From assembly GCF_001421355.1 (NCBI RefSeq), contig NZ_LMKC01000004.1:310001-374000 (forward strand): a stretch of DNA of 64,000 nucleotides, given 5' to 3'. Position 1 is the stretch's first letter. Each line of letters begins with the position of its first letter. Shown here piece by piece: positions 1-9,384 of the stretch. A program made the translations under genes and the position numbers. This stretch comes from Sphingomonas sp. Leaf9. GTDB lineage: Bacteria > Pseudomonadota > Alphaproteobacteria > Sphingomonadales > Sphingomonadaceae. Below the pieces are notes generated by a model, which was given only the letters and a program-made list of their open reading frames with translations, searched no databases and was not told the DNA's origin.

Positions 1-1
1 G

Positions 2-154
2 CTGGAAAGCGAGGGCGTACCGGCGGTCGCGTTCGATGGCGAGGCAAGCATCGGTGACGGCAGCTGGCTGCTGATCCCGGTGCGGGTGATGGTCGACGAA
101 GACGATCTGAACGCGGCGCGCGCGATCGTCGACGCGGCAGATGGCACTGCCTGA
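2..154 (+). CDS. C-terminal end of a DUF2007-type protein (partial)
   Basis: The window opens inside this gene. About 50 codons remain, read in the second frame and ending at TGA 152-154. The visible residues (AFDGEASIGDG, then LLIPVRVMV, then an acidic stretch and ARAIVDAAD) resemble the end of small DUF2007 'putative signal-transducing' proteins, which are about 70-80 residues long and share an alpha/beta fold related to P-II-like domains. The family function is unknown. The match is by eye on half the protein, so the family call is moderate, while the reading frame and stop are clear. It is followed by the glnK promoter region. Confidence 0.55.
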   Translation: MESEGVPAVAFDGEASIGDGSWLLIPVRVMVDEDDLNAARAIVDAADGTA

Positions 155-184
155 AAAACGGGCAGTTTTGACGCGCTGCACAAA

Positions 185-199
185 TTAACCGCTCGTTAA
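185..199. promoter_or_regulatory. Perfect CtrA-type box (TTAA-N7-TTAA)
   Basis: TTAA at 185-188 and TTAA at 196-199 are separated by exactly seven bases, which is the full consensus for the alphaproteobacterial cell-cycle regulator CtrA. I found no other perfect copy in the intergenic regions of this GC-rich window. It lies about 45 bases upstream of the sigma-54 promoter of glnK and 31 bases after the preceding gene. Function is inferred from the motif only. Confidence 0.5.
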
Positions 200-219
200 G
201 CTGCCTACCGGGGCGATAA

Positions 220-639
<420 letters not shown>

Positions 640-650
640 TGGGGGGCATC

Positions 651-1997
651 ATGCAACATCCGAAGACCTTGCTGGCCGGGCTGAGCCTGGGCCTGTTCGC
701 CGCGCTGCCGGCCTGGGCGCAGACCGCCGCCACCGCCGCGCCCGTCGCCACCGTGAACAAGGGCGACACCGCGTGGATGATGGTGTCGACCGTCCTCGTG
801 CTGATGATGATCGTGCCGGGCTTGGCCCTGTTCTATGGCGGTTTGACCCGGACCAAGAACATGCTGTCGGTGATGACGCAGATCGGCGCGGTCGCGTCGC
901 TCGCGATGCTGATCTGGGTGATGTACGGCTATTCGCTGGCGTTCGGCCCCGATGTCGCCAACGCCACGCTGTCGGGCTTCATCGCCAGCCCGGGCAAGGC
1001 GTTCCTGGCCGGCGTCACCGCCGCGTCACAGGCGGCGACCTTTACGCCGGGCGTCGAAATCCCCGAATATGTCTTCATCAGCTTCCAGATGACCTTTGCC
1101 GCGATCACCATCGCGCTGGTGCTGGGGTCGGTGGTCGAACGCATCAAGTTCGCCGCCGTCATGGTCTTTGCGATCGTGTGGCTGACGATCACCTATTTCC
1201 CGATCGCGCACATGGTGTGGGCGACCAGCGGCTATTTCTTCAAGGCGGGTGCGCTCGACTTTGCCGGTGGCACCGTGGTGCATATCAACGCCGGCGTGTC
1301 GTCGCTGGTGCTCGCCCTGCTGCTGGGCAAGCGGCTGGGCTTTCCGACCGAGCGCATGGCGCCGCATTCGCTGACGCTGACCATGGTCGGCACCGGGCTG
1401 CTGTGGGTGGGCTGGTTCGGGTTCAACGCGGGTTCCGCGCTGGAAGCGAACGGCACCGCCGGTCTGGCGATGATCAACACCTTCGTCGCCACCGCTTCGG
1501 CTGGCCTGTTCTGGATGCTGGCCGAGAAGTTTTCGGGGCACAAGGGGTCGGCGCTGGGCTTCTGCTCGGGCATCATCGCGGGCCTCGTCGCGGTGACGCC
1601 GGCGGCGGGCAATTCGGGCCCGTTCGGTGCGATCGTGCTGGGTGCCATCGCCTCGATCGTCTGCTTCTTTGCGGTGACCGTGCTCAAGCCAAAGCTCGGC
1701 TATGACGACTCGCTGGACGCCTTTGGCATCCACGGCGTCGGCGGGATCATCGGCGCGATCGGTACCGCGGTCGTCTGTGCCCCGTCGCTGGGTGGGCCGG
1801 GTGCGGCCGACTACGACATGGGTGCCAAGCTCGGCGTGCAGGTGTTCGCGGTGCTGGTCACCATCGTCTGGGCCTCGATCGGCACCACCATCGCATGGTT
1901 CGTCGCCAAGGCGCTGACCGGTGGCCGGGTGTCGAAGGAAGTCGAGCTGGAAGGCCTCGACCTCGGCGAGCACGGCGAGCGCGCCTATAATTACTGA
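651..1997 (+). CDS. amtB: Ammonium transporter AmtB
   Basis: An inner-membrane ammonium channel of 448 residues with a signal peptide (LLAGLSLGLFAALPAWAQ), as in E. coli AmtB. Family marks are visible: FYGGLTRTKNMLS in the first membrane segment, the first pore histidine in VVHINAGVSSLV and the second in DAFGIHGVGG. Eleven membrane segments are expected. I chose ATG 651 because a GGGGGGC Shine-Dalgarno lies just upstream; an in-frame ATG at 639 overlaps the glnK stop but has no ribosome site. It is co-transcribed with glnK, whose product plugs the channel when nitrogen is plentiful. A strong terminator follows. Confidence 0.96.
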   Translation: MQHPKTLLAGLSLGLFAALPAWAQTAATAAPVATVNKGDTAWMMVSTVLVLMMIVPGLALFYGGLTRTKNMLSVMTQIGAVASLAMLIWVMYGYSLAFGPDVANATLSGFIASPGKAFLAGVTAASQAATFTPGVEIPEYVFISFQMTFAAITIALVLGSVVERIKFAAVMVFAIVWLTITYFPIAHMVWATSGYFFKAGALDFAGGTVVHINAGVSSLVLALLLGKRLGFPTERMAPHSLTLTMVGTGLLWVGWFGFNAGSALEANGTAGLAMINTFVATASAGLFWMLAEKFSGHKGSALGFCSGIIAGLVAVTPAAGNSGPFGAIVLGAIASIVCFFAVTVLKPKLGYDDSLDAFGIHGVGGIIGAIGTAVVCAPSLGGPGAADYDMGAKLGVQVFAVLVTIVWASIGTTIAWFVAKALTGGRVSKEVELEGLDLGEHGERAYNY

Positions 1998-2070
1998 GTT
2001 TCTCCTCTTCCGGGCGGCGGCCTAGTCCCCTGCCGCCCGGTCACCACTTTCCTCCTGCGGAAAACACCTG

Positions 2071-2101
2071 GGCCGGTGCGGCGACGCATCGGCCTTTTTT
2101 T
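2071..2101 (+). terminator. Intrinsic terminator of glnK-amtB
   Basis: A 10-bp stem (GGCCGGTGCG with CGCATCGGCC, one G-T pair) closed by the GNRA tetraloop GCGA and followed by seven T. It is 74 bases after the amtB stop. Confidence 0.93.
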
Positions 2102-2140
2102 GTGCATCGAACCGGTTGGATGTGTATCCGCTACACACCC

Positions 2141-2255
2141 CGTTCGTGCTGAGTAGGGGCTGAGCGCAGTCGAAGACCCGTATCGAAGCATCCGACCACT
2201 CGCGGTCCTTCGATACGCCCTTTCGACAGGCTTAATGGCTACTCAGGACGAACGG
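2141..2255. repeat. Dispersed palindromic repeat, family A, copy 1
   Basis: An imperfect inverted repeat: the left end CGTTCGTGCTGAGTAG mirrors the right end CTACTCAGGACGAACG, and inner arms carry GTATCGAAG and CTTCGATAC. Copies lie at 9920-10033 and 58308-58419. Its right end is 21 bases from the thyA start codon, so the thyA promoter must lie within or before it. Confidence 0.88.
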
Positions 2256-2276
2256 CCGACCAGACGCAGGTGCCCA

Positions 2277-3071
2277 ATGACCCCCTATCTCGACCTGATG
2301 CAGCGCGCCTTGACCGACGGCGTTCCGACCGATGACCGTACCGGGGTCGGCACGCGCTCGGTGTTCGGGCACCAGATGCGTTTCGACCTGTCGGCCGGGT
2401 TTCCGGTGCTGACGACCAAGAAGCTGCACCTGCGATCGATCATCATCGAGCTGCTGTGGTTCCTGCGCGGCGATACCAATGTGCGGTGGTTGCAGGAACA
2501 GCGGGTCAGCATCTGGGACGAATGGGCCGACGCCAATGGCGACCTGGGCCCGGTGTACGGCAAGCAGTGGCGCGACTGGGTGGCGGCCGACGGGCGGCAT
2601 ATCGACCAGATCGCCGAGCTGATCGCGACGATCCGCAGCAATCCCGCATCGCGCCGCCAGATCGTGACCGCGTGGAATCCGGGCGAACTGCACGCCATGG
2701 CGCTGTCGCCCTGCCACTGCCTGTTCCAGACCTATGTCGCCAATGGCCGGCTGTCGTTGCAGCTGTACCAGCGCAGCGCCGACATCTTTCTGGGCGTGCC
2801 GTTCAACATCGCGAGCTATGCGCTGCTGACCCATATGCTGGCGCAGCAATGCGATCTGGAGGTCGGCGAGTTCATCTGGACCGGCGGCGATTGCCACCTG
2901 TACGAGAACCACCTCGATCAGGCGCGCGAGCAGTTGGGGCGGACGCCCGGCCCGCTGCCCCGGCTGGAGATTGCGCGGAAACCCGATGCGATCGATGGCT
3001 ACGTCCTCGAAGACTTCGTGCTGCACGATTATGTCGCGCAGCCGCATATCAAGGCGGCGGTGGCGATATGA
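2277..3071 (+). CDS. thyA: Thymidylate synthase ThyA
   Basis: Converts dUMP to dTMP with methylene-tetrahydrofolate in the cytoplasm. At 264 residues it has exactly the E. coli length, and catalytic cysteine 146 is in place (LSPCHCLFQ). Also visible are DDRTGVGT near the start, the phosphate-binding RR pair (ASRRQIV) and the dUMP-binding [13 protein letters not shown] block. The start is ATG 2277; an upstream in-frame ATG at 2235 lies inside a palindromic repeat and would add a non-homologous tail. It overlaps folA by ATGA, joining the synthase to the reductase that regenerates its folate. Confidence 0.98.
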   Translation: MTPYLDLMQRALTDGVPTDDRTGVGTRSVFGHQMRFDLSAGFPVLTTKKLHLRSIIIELLWFLRGDTNVRWLQEQRVSIWDEWADANGDLGPVYGKQWRDWVAADGRHIDQIAELIATIRSNPASRRQIVTAWNPGELHAMALSPCHCLFQTYVANGRLSLQLYQRSADIFLGVPFNIASYALLTHMLAQQCDLEVGEFIWTGGDCHLYENHLDQAREQLGRTPGPLPRLEIARKPDAIDGYVLEDFVLHDYVAQPHIKAAVAI

Positions 3072-3547
3072 TCGACGTGATCCTCGCGCGGGCCGATAAT
3101 GGCGTGATCGGGGTCGATGGCACTCTGCCGTGGCACCTGCCCGCCGACCTGAAGCGGTTCAAGGCGCTGACCATGGGCCGGGCGATGGTGATGGGGCGCA
3201 AGACGTTCGAGAGTTTCCCCAGCCCCCTGCCCGGCCGGCGGCACATCGTGCTGACGCGCGATCGCGACTGGCAGGCAGCGGGCGCGGAGGTGGCGCATGA
3301 TCCCGATGCCGCGCTGGCGCTGGCCGGGCCGGATGCCGCCGTGATCGGCGGGGCGGAGATTCTCGCCCTGCTGCTGCCCCGCATCGAGCGGGTCGAGCTG
3401 ACCGAGGTCCATGCCGCGCCCACGGGCGATGCGATCGTCCCGCCCTTCACCGGCTGGGTCGAGGCGTGGCGCGAGGACCACAGTGGCGAGGGAGAACGCC
3501 CGGCGTACAGCTTCGTCACATTGCTCCGCCCCGCCCCCACCGCGTAA
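3068..3547 (+). CDS. folA: Dihydrofolate reductase
   Basis: NADPH-dependent reduction of dihydrofolate to tetrahydrofolate, refilling the cofactor oxidised by ThyA. The 159-residue protein begins [31 protein letters not shown], containing the substrate-site LPWHLP motif and the acidic residue of the DLKRF helix. GRKTFES and the NADPH-binding VIGGAEI glycine pair follow. It is translationally coupled to thyA through an ATGA overlap (3068-3071). It is the usual trimethoprim target; nothing unusual is seen in the active site. Confidence 0.97.
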   Translation: MIDVILARADNGVIGVDGTLPWHLPADLKRFKALTMGRAMVMGRKTFESFPSPLPGRRHIVLTRDRDWQAAGAEVAHDPDAALALAGPDAAVIGGAEILALLLPRIERVELTEVHAAPTGDAIVPPFTGWVEAWREDHSGEGERPAYSFVTLLRPAPTA

Positions 3548-3588
3548 GGGACCGGCGGCCCCGCAACGGGTGCCGCAAGGGGGAGCGG

Positions 3589-4803
3589 ATGCGCAGGGCG
3601 ATCTGGTGGGGCGTGGCGTTGCTGGCGATCGTGGCCGCCGCCTTCTTTACGCTGGCGCCCGGCATCGTCGAGCGATCGATGAACAAGGTCGAACCGACCC
3701 CGGCACTGGCCCAGCGCATGGCCGCCAAGCCGCGCCCGGTCGAGGCCGCGCCGATCGTCGACCTGCACGCCGACACGCTGCTATGGTCGCGCGACCTGCT
3801 GAACCGGGGGACGCAGGGACAGGTCGACCTGCCGCGCCTGCAGGACGGCCATGTCGCGCTCCAGATATTCTCGTCGGTGACCAAGACGCCGCGCGGGCAG
3901 AATTACGACAGCAATGGCGACGACAGCGACAATATCACCCCGCTGGTGATCGCGCAGTTGCAGCCGGTGCGCACCTGGGGATCGCTGCTCAACCGGTCGC
4001 TGTGGCATGCGACGAAGCTGCGCCGGGCAGCGGCACAGTCGAACGGACAATTGTGGCTGATCCGGTCGGCCGCCGATCTCGATTCGCTGCTGATCGAGCG
4101 CGAGGCAAAGGCATTCCGCCTGCACGACAACCGCCCTGCCCCGGTCGGTGCGCTGCTGTCGATCGAGGGGCTGAACGGGCTGGAGGGCAGCCTCGCCAAT
4201 CTCGACCGGCTGGTTCGCAGCGGGTTCCGCATGGCGGGCCTGACCCATTTCTATGACAACGAGGTCGCCGGATCGATGCACGGCCGCGCCAAGGGCGGGC
4301 TGACCCCGTTCGGGCGACAGGTGGTCGCGCGGATGGAGGACCGGGGCATGATCGTCGATGTCGCGCATCTGAGCCATGCCGGCATCGCCGACGTGCTGAA
4401 GGTCGCGCGGCGGCCGGTGGTGTCGAGCCATGGCGGGGTGCAGGCGACGTGCCGGGTCAACCGCAACCTGACCGATGCCGAGGTGCGCGGGATCGCGCGG
4501 ACCGGCGGCGTCGTCGGCATCGGATATTGGGCGGGCGCGGTGTGTTCGACCGATCCGGCGGCGATCGCCAAGGCCATCGTCCATGTCCGCGCCATCGCCG
4601 GCATCGACCATGTGGCGCTGGGGTCCGATTTCGACGGGGCGGTGACGACCGGGTTCGATACCGCGTGGGTCGGACTGGTCGCCGAAGCGCTGCGACAGGC
4701 GGGACTCGGCCGGGACGAGGTGGACAAGGTGATGGGCGGCAATGCGATCCGGGTGCTGCGCGCCGGGATGCAGCCCCTTTCGCCGGCAGCCCCCGCCCGC
4801 TAA
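3589..4803 (+). CDS. Membrane dipeptidase (peptidase M19, renal dipeptidase family)
   Basis: A 404-residue zinc dipeptidase. An N-terminal segment (about residues 4-23, WWGVALLAIVAAAFFTLA) is a signal anchor or signal peptide, placing the enzyme in the periplasm. Metal-site motifs are visible: IVDLHADTL near residue 57, VDVAHLSH, PVVSSHGG and DHVALGSDFDG, as in M19 enzymes that cleave dipeptides, often with a D-residue. The start at ATG 3589 has a strong AAGGGGGAG site. It lies 41 bases after folA and 9 before ribF and is probably co-transcribed with both. The true substrate cannot be told from sequence. Confidence 0.92.
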   Translation: MRRAIWWGVALLAIVAAAFFTLAPGIVERSMNKVEPTPALAQRMAAKPRPVEAAPIVDLHADTLLWSRDLLNRGTQGQVDLPRLQDGHVALQIFSSVTKTPRGQNYDSNGDDSDNITPLVIAQLQPVRTWGSLLNRSLWHATKLRRAAAQSNGQLWLIRSAADLDSLLIEREAKAFRLHDNRPAPVGALLSIEGLNGLEGSLANLDRLVRSGFRMAGLTHFYDNEVAGSMHGRAKGGLTPFGRQVVARMEDRGMIVDVAHLSHAGIADVLKVARRPVVSSHGGVQATCRVNRNLTDAEVRGIARTGGVVGIGYWAGAVCSTDPAAIAKAIVHVRAIAGIDHVALGSDFDGAVTTGFDTAWVGLVAEALRQAGLGRDEVDKVMGGNAIRVLRAGMQPLSPAAPAR

Positions 4804-4812
4804 GGGGCGGCG

Positions 4813-5742
4813 ATGCAGCGTCTGGACGGGGGCGCGGCGGTGCCCGGTCCTTTGCGCGGCGGCATCGTCGCGCTGGGCAATTTCGATGGGTTTCATGTCG
4901 GGCACCAGGCGGTGGTCGGGCGCGCGGTCGACCGCGCGCGGGCCGAGGGGCGGCCGGCGATCGTCGCGACGTTCGACCCGCATCCCCGCCGCTATTTCCA
5001 GCCGGGCCTGCCGCCGCTGCGCCTGACCAGCCTCGACCAGCGCGAGCGGCTGTTCGCCGCCGCCGGGGCCGATGCGATGCTGGTATTCCGCTTTGACGCG
5101 GCGCTGGCCGGGCTGTCGGCGGCGGATTTCGCGGCCGAGCGACTGGTCGGGCTGATGGGGGTCGGCGGAGTCGTGACCGGCACCGACTTCACCTTTGGCA
5201 AGGCGCGCAGCGGCGATGTGGCGACGCTGCGCGCGCTGGGCGAGGCCCATGGCTTCACCGCTGAGACGGTGGCCCCGGTCGGCGACGGACAGGCGGTGGT
5301 GTCGTCGTCGCGCATCCGCGATGCGCTGCGCGACGGCCGCCCGCGTAAGGCGACGGCGCTGATGACCCGGCCGTTCGCGGTCGAGGGCGTGGTGGAACAT
5401 GGCGCGAAGCTCGGCCGGCAGCTGGGCTATCCGACCGCGAACCTGTCGATGGGCGGCTATCTGCGCCCGGCCTACGGCATCTATGCGGTGACCGGGCGGC
5501 TGCCCGACGGGCGGATGCTGCAGGGGGCCGCGAATCTGGGCATCCGGCCGACGATCGAAGGGGAGCCGGTCGAGCTGCTCGAACCCTATTTCTTTGATTT
5601 CGACGGCGATCTGTACGGGCAGGTGATCGAGGTCGCGCTGATCGAGTTTCTGCGCGGCGAGGCGAAGTTCGAGTCGCTGGATGCGCTGAAGGTGCAGATG
5701 GCGGCGGATTGTGAGCGCGCGCGGGCTATCCTGGCCTGCTGA
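4813..5742 (+). CDS. ribF: Bifunctional riboflavin kinase / FMN adenylyltransferase
   Basis: Makes FMN and then FAD from riboflavin. The 309 residues show an N-terminal nucleotidyltransferase domain with GNFDGFHVGHQAVV (HxGH type) near residue 22, the FTFGKARSGD loop and SSSRIRDALRDG. The C-terminal flavokinase domain has GRQLGYPTANL, GIYAV and ANLGIRPTI. Length and domain order are typical. The neighbouring order ribF-ileS-lspA is conserved in many proteobacteria. Here about 210 bases holding a short repeat separate ribF from ileS. Confidence 0.96.
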   Translation: MQRLDGGAAVPGPLRGGIVALGNFDGFHVGHQAVVGRAVDRARAEGRPAIVATFDPHPRRYFQPGLPPLRLTSLDQRERLFAAAGADAMLVFRFDAALAGLSAADFAAERLVGLMGVGGVVTGTDFTFGKARSGDVATLRALGEAHGFTAETVAPVGDGQAVVSSSRIRDALRDGRPRKATALMTRPFAVEGVVEHGAKLGRQLGYPTANLSMGGYLRPAYGIYAVTGRLPDGRMLQGAANLGIRPTIEGEPVELLEPYFFDFDGDLYGQVIEVALIEFLRGEAKFESLDALKVQMAADCERARAILAC

Positions 5743-5750
5743 ATCTACGG

Positions 5751-5796
5751 CCAAAGTTCACGAAGTTCACACTCGCCACGGTTTGCGCGCGGTGCG
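5751..5796. repeat. Short dispersed repeat, family D, copy 1
   Basis: CCAAAGTTCACGAAGTTCAC followed by ACTCGCCACGGTTTGCG directly after the ribF stop. A near-identical block follows the oxidoreductase gene at 44958-45005. Both are followed within about 150 bases by the word TGTAGGAAAGC, so the shared unit may be longer and partly decayed. Each copy begins within 20 bases of a stop codon. Confidence 0.75.
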
Positions 5797-5953
5797 ATTG
5801 CCGGGTGTGGCAGACGCCGCTTGAGCGGCCGGCCTACGCTGCGGCGACGATGGGGGCTGAACGGTGCAAAGAGCGCGGCGATCCTGCGCTTGCCCGCCGG
5901 TGTAGGAAAGCGGTTTGCGTGCGCGCCCGCATCGGCTAATCGCGGGCATTCCT

Positions 5954-8878
5954 ATGACCGACACGCCCGAACCGACGCGCGACTGGCGCGACACCGTCTT
6001 CCTGCCGAAGACCGACTTCCCGATGAAGGCCGGCCTTGCCGCCAAGGAACCCGCGATCCTCGATCGCTGGGCGAAGATGGGGCTGTACGATCGCCTCCGC
6101 GCCGAGCGGCAGGGTCGCGAGCGCTTCTTGCTGCACGATGGCCCGCCCTACGCCAATGGCGACATCCATATGGGCCATGCGATGAACAAGGTGCTGAAGG
6201 ACATCGTCGTCCGCACCCAGTCGCTTATGGGCAAGGATGCGCCGTACATCCCGGGGTGGGACTGTCACGGCCTGCCGATCGAATGGAAGATCGAGGAAGC
6301 GTACCGCGCCAAGAAGCGCAACAAGGACGAGGTGCCCCCGGCGGAGTTCCGCGCCGAATGCCGCGCCTATGCCGCCAAATGGGTCGACGTGCAGAAGGGC
6401 CAGTTCCAGCGGCTGGGCATCCTGGGCGACTGGGAAGACCCGTACCTCACCATGAAGTTCGACGCCGAGGCGACCATCGCCGAGGAACTGTTGAAGTTCG
6501 CCATGTCTGGGCAGCTCTATCGCGGGGCCAAGCCGGTGATGTGGTCGCCGGTCGAAAAGACCGCGCTGGCCGAGGCCGAGGTCGAATATGAGGATGTCGT
6601 GTCGACGCAGATCGACGTGGCGTTCGAGATCGTCGACGCGCCCAGTGATTCTTCGTTCGGCCGTTGGCTAAGTGGCGCACCCACATATGCCGTAATTTGG
6701 ACAACGACGCCTTGGACGATTCCGGTCAATCAGGCGCTCGCGTTCGGATCTGATATTCAATATCAAGTCGTTAGCGTAGAAGGGAAGAACCTTCTGATCG
6801 CAGCGGATCGGGTAACGGACACTCTTGCCCGCATGGGTAAGTCGGCCGAAGCTTGGGGATGGGTCGGTAAGGGTTCCGACCTTGCCGGCGCGACCGCCCG
6901 CCACCCGATGCACGCGCGCGGCGGCTTTTTCGCCAAGCCGCGCCCGCTGCTGGCCGGCGATTTCGTGACGACCGATGCCGGCACCGGTCTGGTCCACATG
7001 GCCCCCGATCACGGCGAGGACGATTTCGAGCTGTGCAAGGCGAACGGCATCGAGCCGGTGTTCGCGGTGCAGGGCGATGGCCGCTATCGCGACGACTGGG
7101 CGTGGCTGGGCAGCGAAGGCAGCGTCATCAACCCGAAGTTTGTCGCGGCGGGACGTGGCGGCAAGCTGGAGGAAGGGCCGATCTGTCGCGACCTGCGCGA
7201 GGCCGGCGCGCTGCTGGCGGCGTCGGACGACTTCGCGCACAGCTATCCGCATAGCTGGCGGTCGAAGGCGAAGGTGATCTTCCGCGCCACGCCGCAGTGG
7301 TTCATCCCGATGGACCGGTCTTCTAAGCCCTCTCCCCTTCAGGGGAGAGGGCTGGGAGAGGGGCTGTCGGGCGATCCGCTGCTCTCAGTCACGCACCTCG
7401 ACGGACTTCCCCTCTCCCCGGCCCTCTCCCCTGAAGGGGAGAGGGAGACGAATGGTGCGACGCTGCGCGAAATCGCGCTGGACGCGATCGAACGCACGCG
7501 GTTCGTGCCCGAAAAGGGCCGTAACCGGATCGGAGCGATGGTGTCGGGGCGGCCCGACTGGGTCATCAGCCGCCAGCGTGCGTGGGGCGTGCCGATCGCG
7601 CTGTACGTCAACCGGGCGACCGGCGACTATCTGCGCGACGACACCGTCAACGACCGCATCCTGACCGCGTTTCGTGAGGGCGGGGCCGATGCGTGGTATG
7701 CGGCGGATCATCAGGCGCTGCTGGGGCCGGATTACGACCTCGCCGACTATGAGGTCGTGACCGACATTCTCGACGTGTGGTTCGATTCGGGCTGCACCCA
7801 TGTCTTCACCATCGAGAAAAGGTTCGGGGCGGGCACCCGCGCCGACCTGTATCTCGAAGGGTCGGACCAGCATCGTGGCTGGTTCCAGTCGTCGCTGCTG
7901 GAGAGCAGCGGCACGCGGGGCCACGCACCGTACAAGGCGGTGCTGACCCACGGCTTTGCGCTGGACGGCAATGGCCGGAAAATGTCGAAGTCGCTCGGCA
8001 ATGTCGTCGATCCGTTGAAGGTGATCGGCGAATCGGGCGCGGACATCCTCCGCCTCTGGGTCGCGCAGACTGATTATTTCGAGGATGTGCGGATCGGCAA
8101 GGAAGTGCTGGCCGGCACCGGCGATGCGTATCGCAAGCTGCGCAACACCTTCCGCTATCTGCTGGGCGCGCTCGACGGGTATAGCGAGGACGAGCGGGTG
8201 CCGGTCGAGGCAATGCCGGGGCTGGAGCGCTATGTCCTGCATCTGCTGGGGACGCTCGACACCGAGTTGCGCTCGGCGGCGGAAGCGTTCGAGTTCAATC
8301 GCTATGCCCGCGCGCTGACCGATTTCGCGAACGAGGATCTGTCGGCGTTCTTCTTCGATATCCGCAAGGATTCGCTCTACTGCGACGCCGCCGACGACCT
8401 GCGGCGGCGGGCGTATCGCACGGTGCTGGACACGCTGTTCCACGCGCTGGTCCGCTATGCCGCGCCGATCCTGGCGTTCACCGCCGAGGAAGTGTGGCAG
8501 GCGCGGTTCCCGAGCGAGGACACGTCGGTCCACCTGCTCGAATGGCCCGAACTGCCGCAGCTGCCCGCCGACCAGCCGCTGGGCACCGCCTGGGCCGAAG
8601 TGCGCGTGCTGCGCCAGCAGGTCACCGAGGCGATCGAGCCGCTGCGCCGGGCCAAGACAGTGCGATCGAGCCTGGAGGCCGAGGTGACGGTACCGTCGCT
8701 GCCGCTGCCGGCGGACGAATTGGCCGAGCTGTTCATCGTCGCGAAGGTGACGGAGGCTGATGGCCCGATCACGGTGACGCGGACGGAGGCGGCCAAGTGC
8801 GGGCGCTGCTGGCGGCATCTGCCCGACGTGGCAACCGATGGCGACCTGTGCGGTCGCTGTGCGGAGGTGGTGGCATGA
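5954..8878 (+). CDS. ileS: Isoleucyl-tRNA synthetase, with an in-frame palindromic insertion
   Basis: Charges tRNA-Ile. The 974-residue class I synthetase has the HIGH-type motif GDIHMGHAMNKVLKDI, an editing domain in the middle, KMSKS (GRKMSKSLGNVVDP) and a C-terminal zinc-binding CGRCWRH...CGRC. Most relatives have about 930-940 residues. The excess matches roughly residues 456-498 between QWFIPMDR and TLREIALDAIERTRF, where the coding DNA is a 118-bp compound palindrome (7328-7445). The frame is kept on both sides. A stretch at about 6640-6890 in the editing region is clearly poorer in GC (96 of 180 bases at 6661-6840) than the rest. lspA follows with an ATGA overlap. Confidence 0.97.
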   Translation: MTDTPEPTRDWRDTVFLPKTDFPMKAGLAAKEPAILDRWAKMGLYDRLRAERQGRERFLLHDGPPYANGDIHMGHAMNKVLKDIVVRTQSLMGKDAPYIPGWDCHGLPIEWKIEEAYRAKKRNKDEVPPAEFRAECRAYAAKWVDVQKGQFQRLGILGDWEDPYLTMKFDAEATIAEELLKFAMSGQLYRGAKPVMWSPVEKTALAEAEVEYEDVVSTQIDVAFEIVDAPSDSSFGRWLSGAPTYAVIWTTTPWTIPVNQALAFGSDIQYQVVSVEGKNLLIAADRVTDTLARMGKSAEAWGWVGKGSDLAGATARHPMHARGGFFAKPRPLLAGDFVTTDAGTGLVHMAPDHGEDDFELCKANGIEPVFAVQGDGRYRDDWAWLGSEGSVINPKFVAAGRGGKLEEGPICRDLREAGALLAASDDFAHSYPHSWRSKAKVIFRATPQWFIPMDRSSKPSPLQGRGLGEGLSGDPLLSVTHLDGLPLSPALSPEGERETNGATLREIALDAIERTRFVPEKGRNRIGAMVSGRPDWVISRQRAWGVPIALYVNRATGDYLRDDTVNDRILTAFREGGADAWYAADHQALLGPDYDLADYEVVTDILDVWFDSGCTHVFTIEKRFGAGTRADLYLEGSDQHRGWFQSSLLESSGTRGHAPYKAVLTHGFALDGNGRKMSKSLGNVVDPLKVIGESGADILRLWVAQTDYFEDVRIGKEVLAGTGDAYRKLRNTFRYLLGALDGYSEDERVPVEAMPGLERYVLHLLGTLDTELRSAAEAFEFNRYARALTDFANEDLSAFFFDIRKDSLYCDAADDLRRRAYRTVLDTLFHALVRYAAPILAFTAEEVWQARFPSEDTSVHLLEWPELPQLPADQPLGTAWAEVRVLRQQVTEAIEPLRRAKTVRSSLEAEVTVPSLPLPADELAELFIVAKVTEADGPITVTRTEAAKCGRCWRHLPDVATDGDLCGRCAEVVA
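7328..7445. repeat. Compound palindromic element inserted inside ileS
   Basis: Two arms, 7328-7363 and 7409-7445, are near-perfect inverted copies. Each arm is itself a hairpin of CCCTCTCCCC and GGGGAGAGGG around a 4-base loop (TTCA on the left, TGAA on the right). The element is read through in frame as a Pro/Ser/Gly/Leu-rich segment. The same kind of GGGGAGAGGG palindrome is familiar as an intergenic repeat in other proteobacteria; here it is coding. Confidence 0.92.
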
Positions 8879-9384
8879 GCGTGCGCAAGGTCGCGGTCGT
8901 GGTCGCGCTGGTCGTGCTGATCGTCGATCAGTTCGTCAAATATTGGGTCACCGGGCCGATGGGGATCGATTATCCCGGCGCGGAGCTGAACCTGTTGCCG
9001 GTGTTCACGCTGCGCTTCGTCCAGAATTTCGGCGTGTCGCTGGGGCTGTTGCAGGCGGGCAGCGAGTTCGCGCGCTGGGCCTTGGTCGCGATGACCGCGA
9101 TCATTGCCACCGGCGTGGCGGTGTGGATCCGGCGCGAGACGCAGAAGCCCGAGCTGATCGGCCTGGGGCTGGTCTTGGGCGGGGCACTCGGCAACATCAT
9201 CGACCGGGTGCGCTTCGGCTATGTCGTCGACTATGCCGACTTCCATATTTTCGGCTACAGCCCGTTTCTGGTATTCAACATCGCCGATGCGGCGATTTCG
9301 ATCGGTGTCGTGATCCTGCTCGTCCGCGCGCTGTTCACGCCGAAGCCGAAGCACGATGTTCCTGTGGAGAAGGCCAATGCGTAA
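8875..9384 (+). CDS. lspA: Lipoprotein signal peptidase (signal peptidase II)
   Basis: Inner-membrane aspartyl protease that removes signal peptides from prolipoproteins. The 169 residues hold four predicted membrane segments. The two catalytic aspartates are in ALGNIIDRVRFGYVVDY and VFNIADAAISIG, and NFGVSLGLL matches the conserved N-x-G block. It overlaps the ileS stop by ATGA (8875-8878) and overlaps the next gene, itself a lipoprotein, by 8 bases. Standard length and position. Confidence 0.96.
   Translation: MSVRKVAVVVALVVLIVDQFVKYWVTGPMGIDYPGAELNLLPVFTLRFVQNFGVSLGLLQAGSEFARWALVAMTAIIATGVAVWIRRETQKPELIGLGLVLGGALGNIIDRVRFGYVVDYADFHIFGYSPFLVFNIADAAISIGVVILLVRALFTPKPKHDVPVEKANA

Noticed and set aside
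3781..5754. 657-codon open frame antisense to the dipeptidase and ribF.
   Set aside because: It runs across two well-supported genes on the plus strand; composition is typical of antisense shadow.
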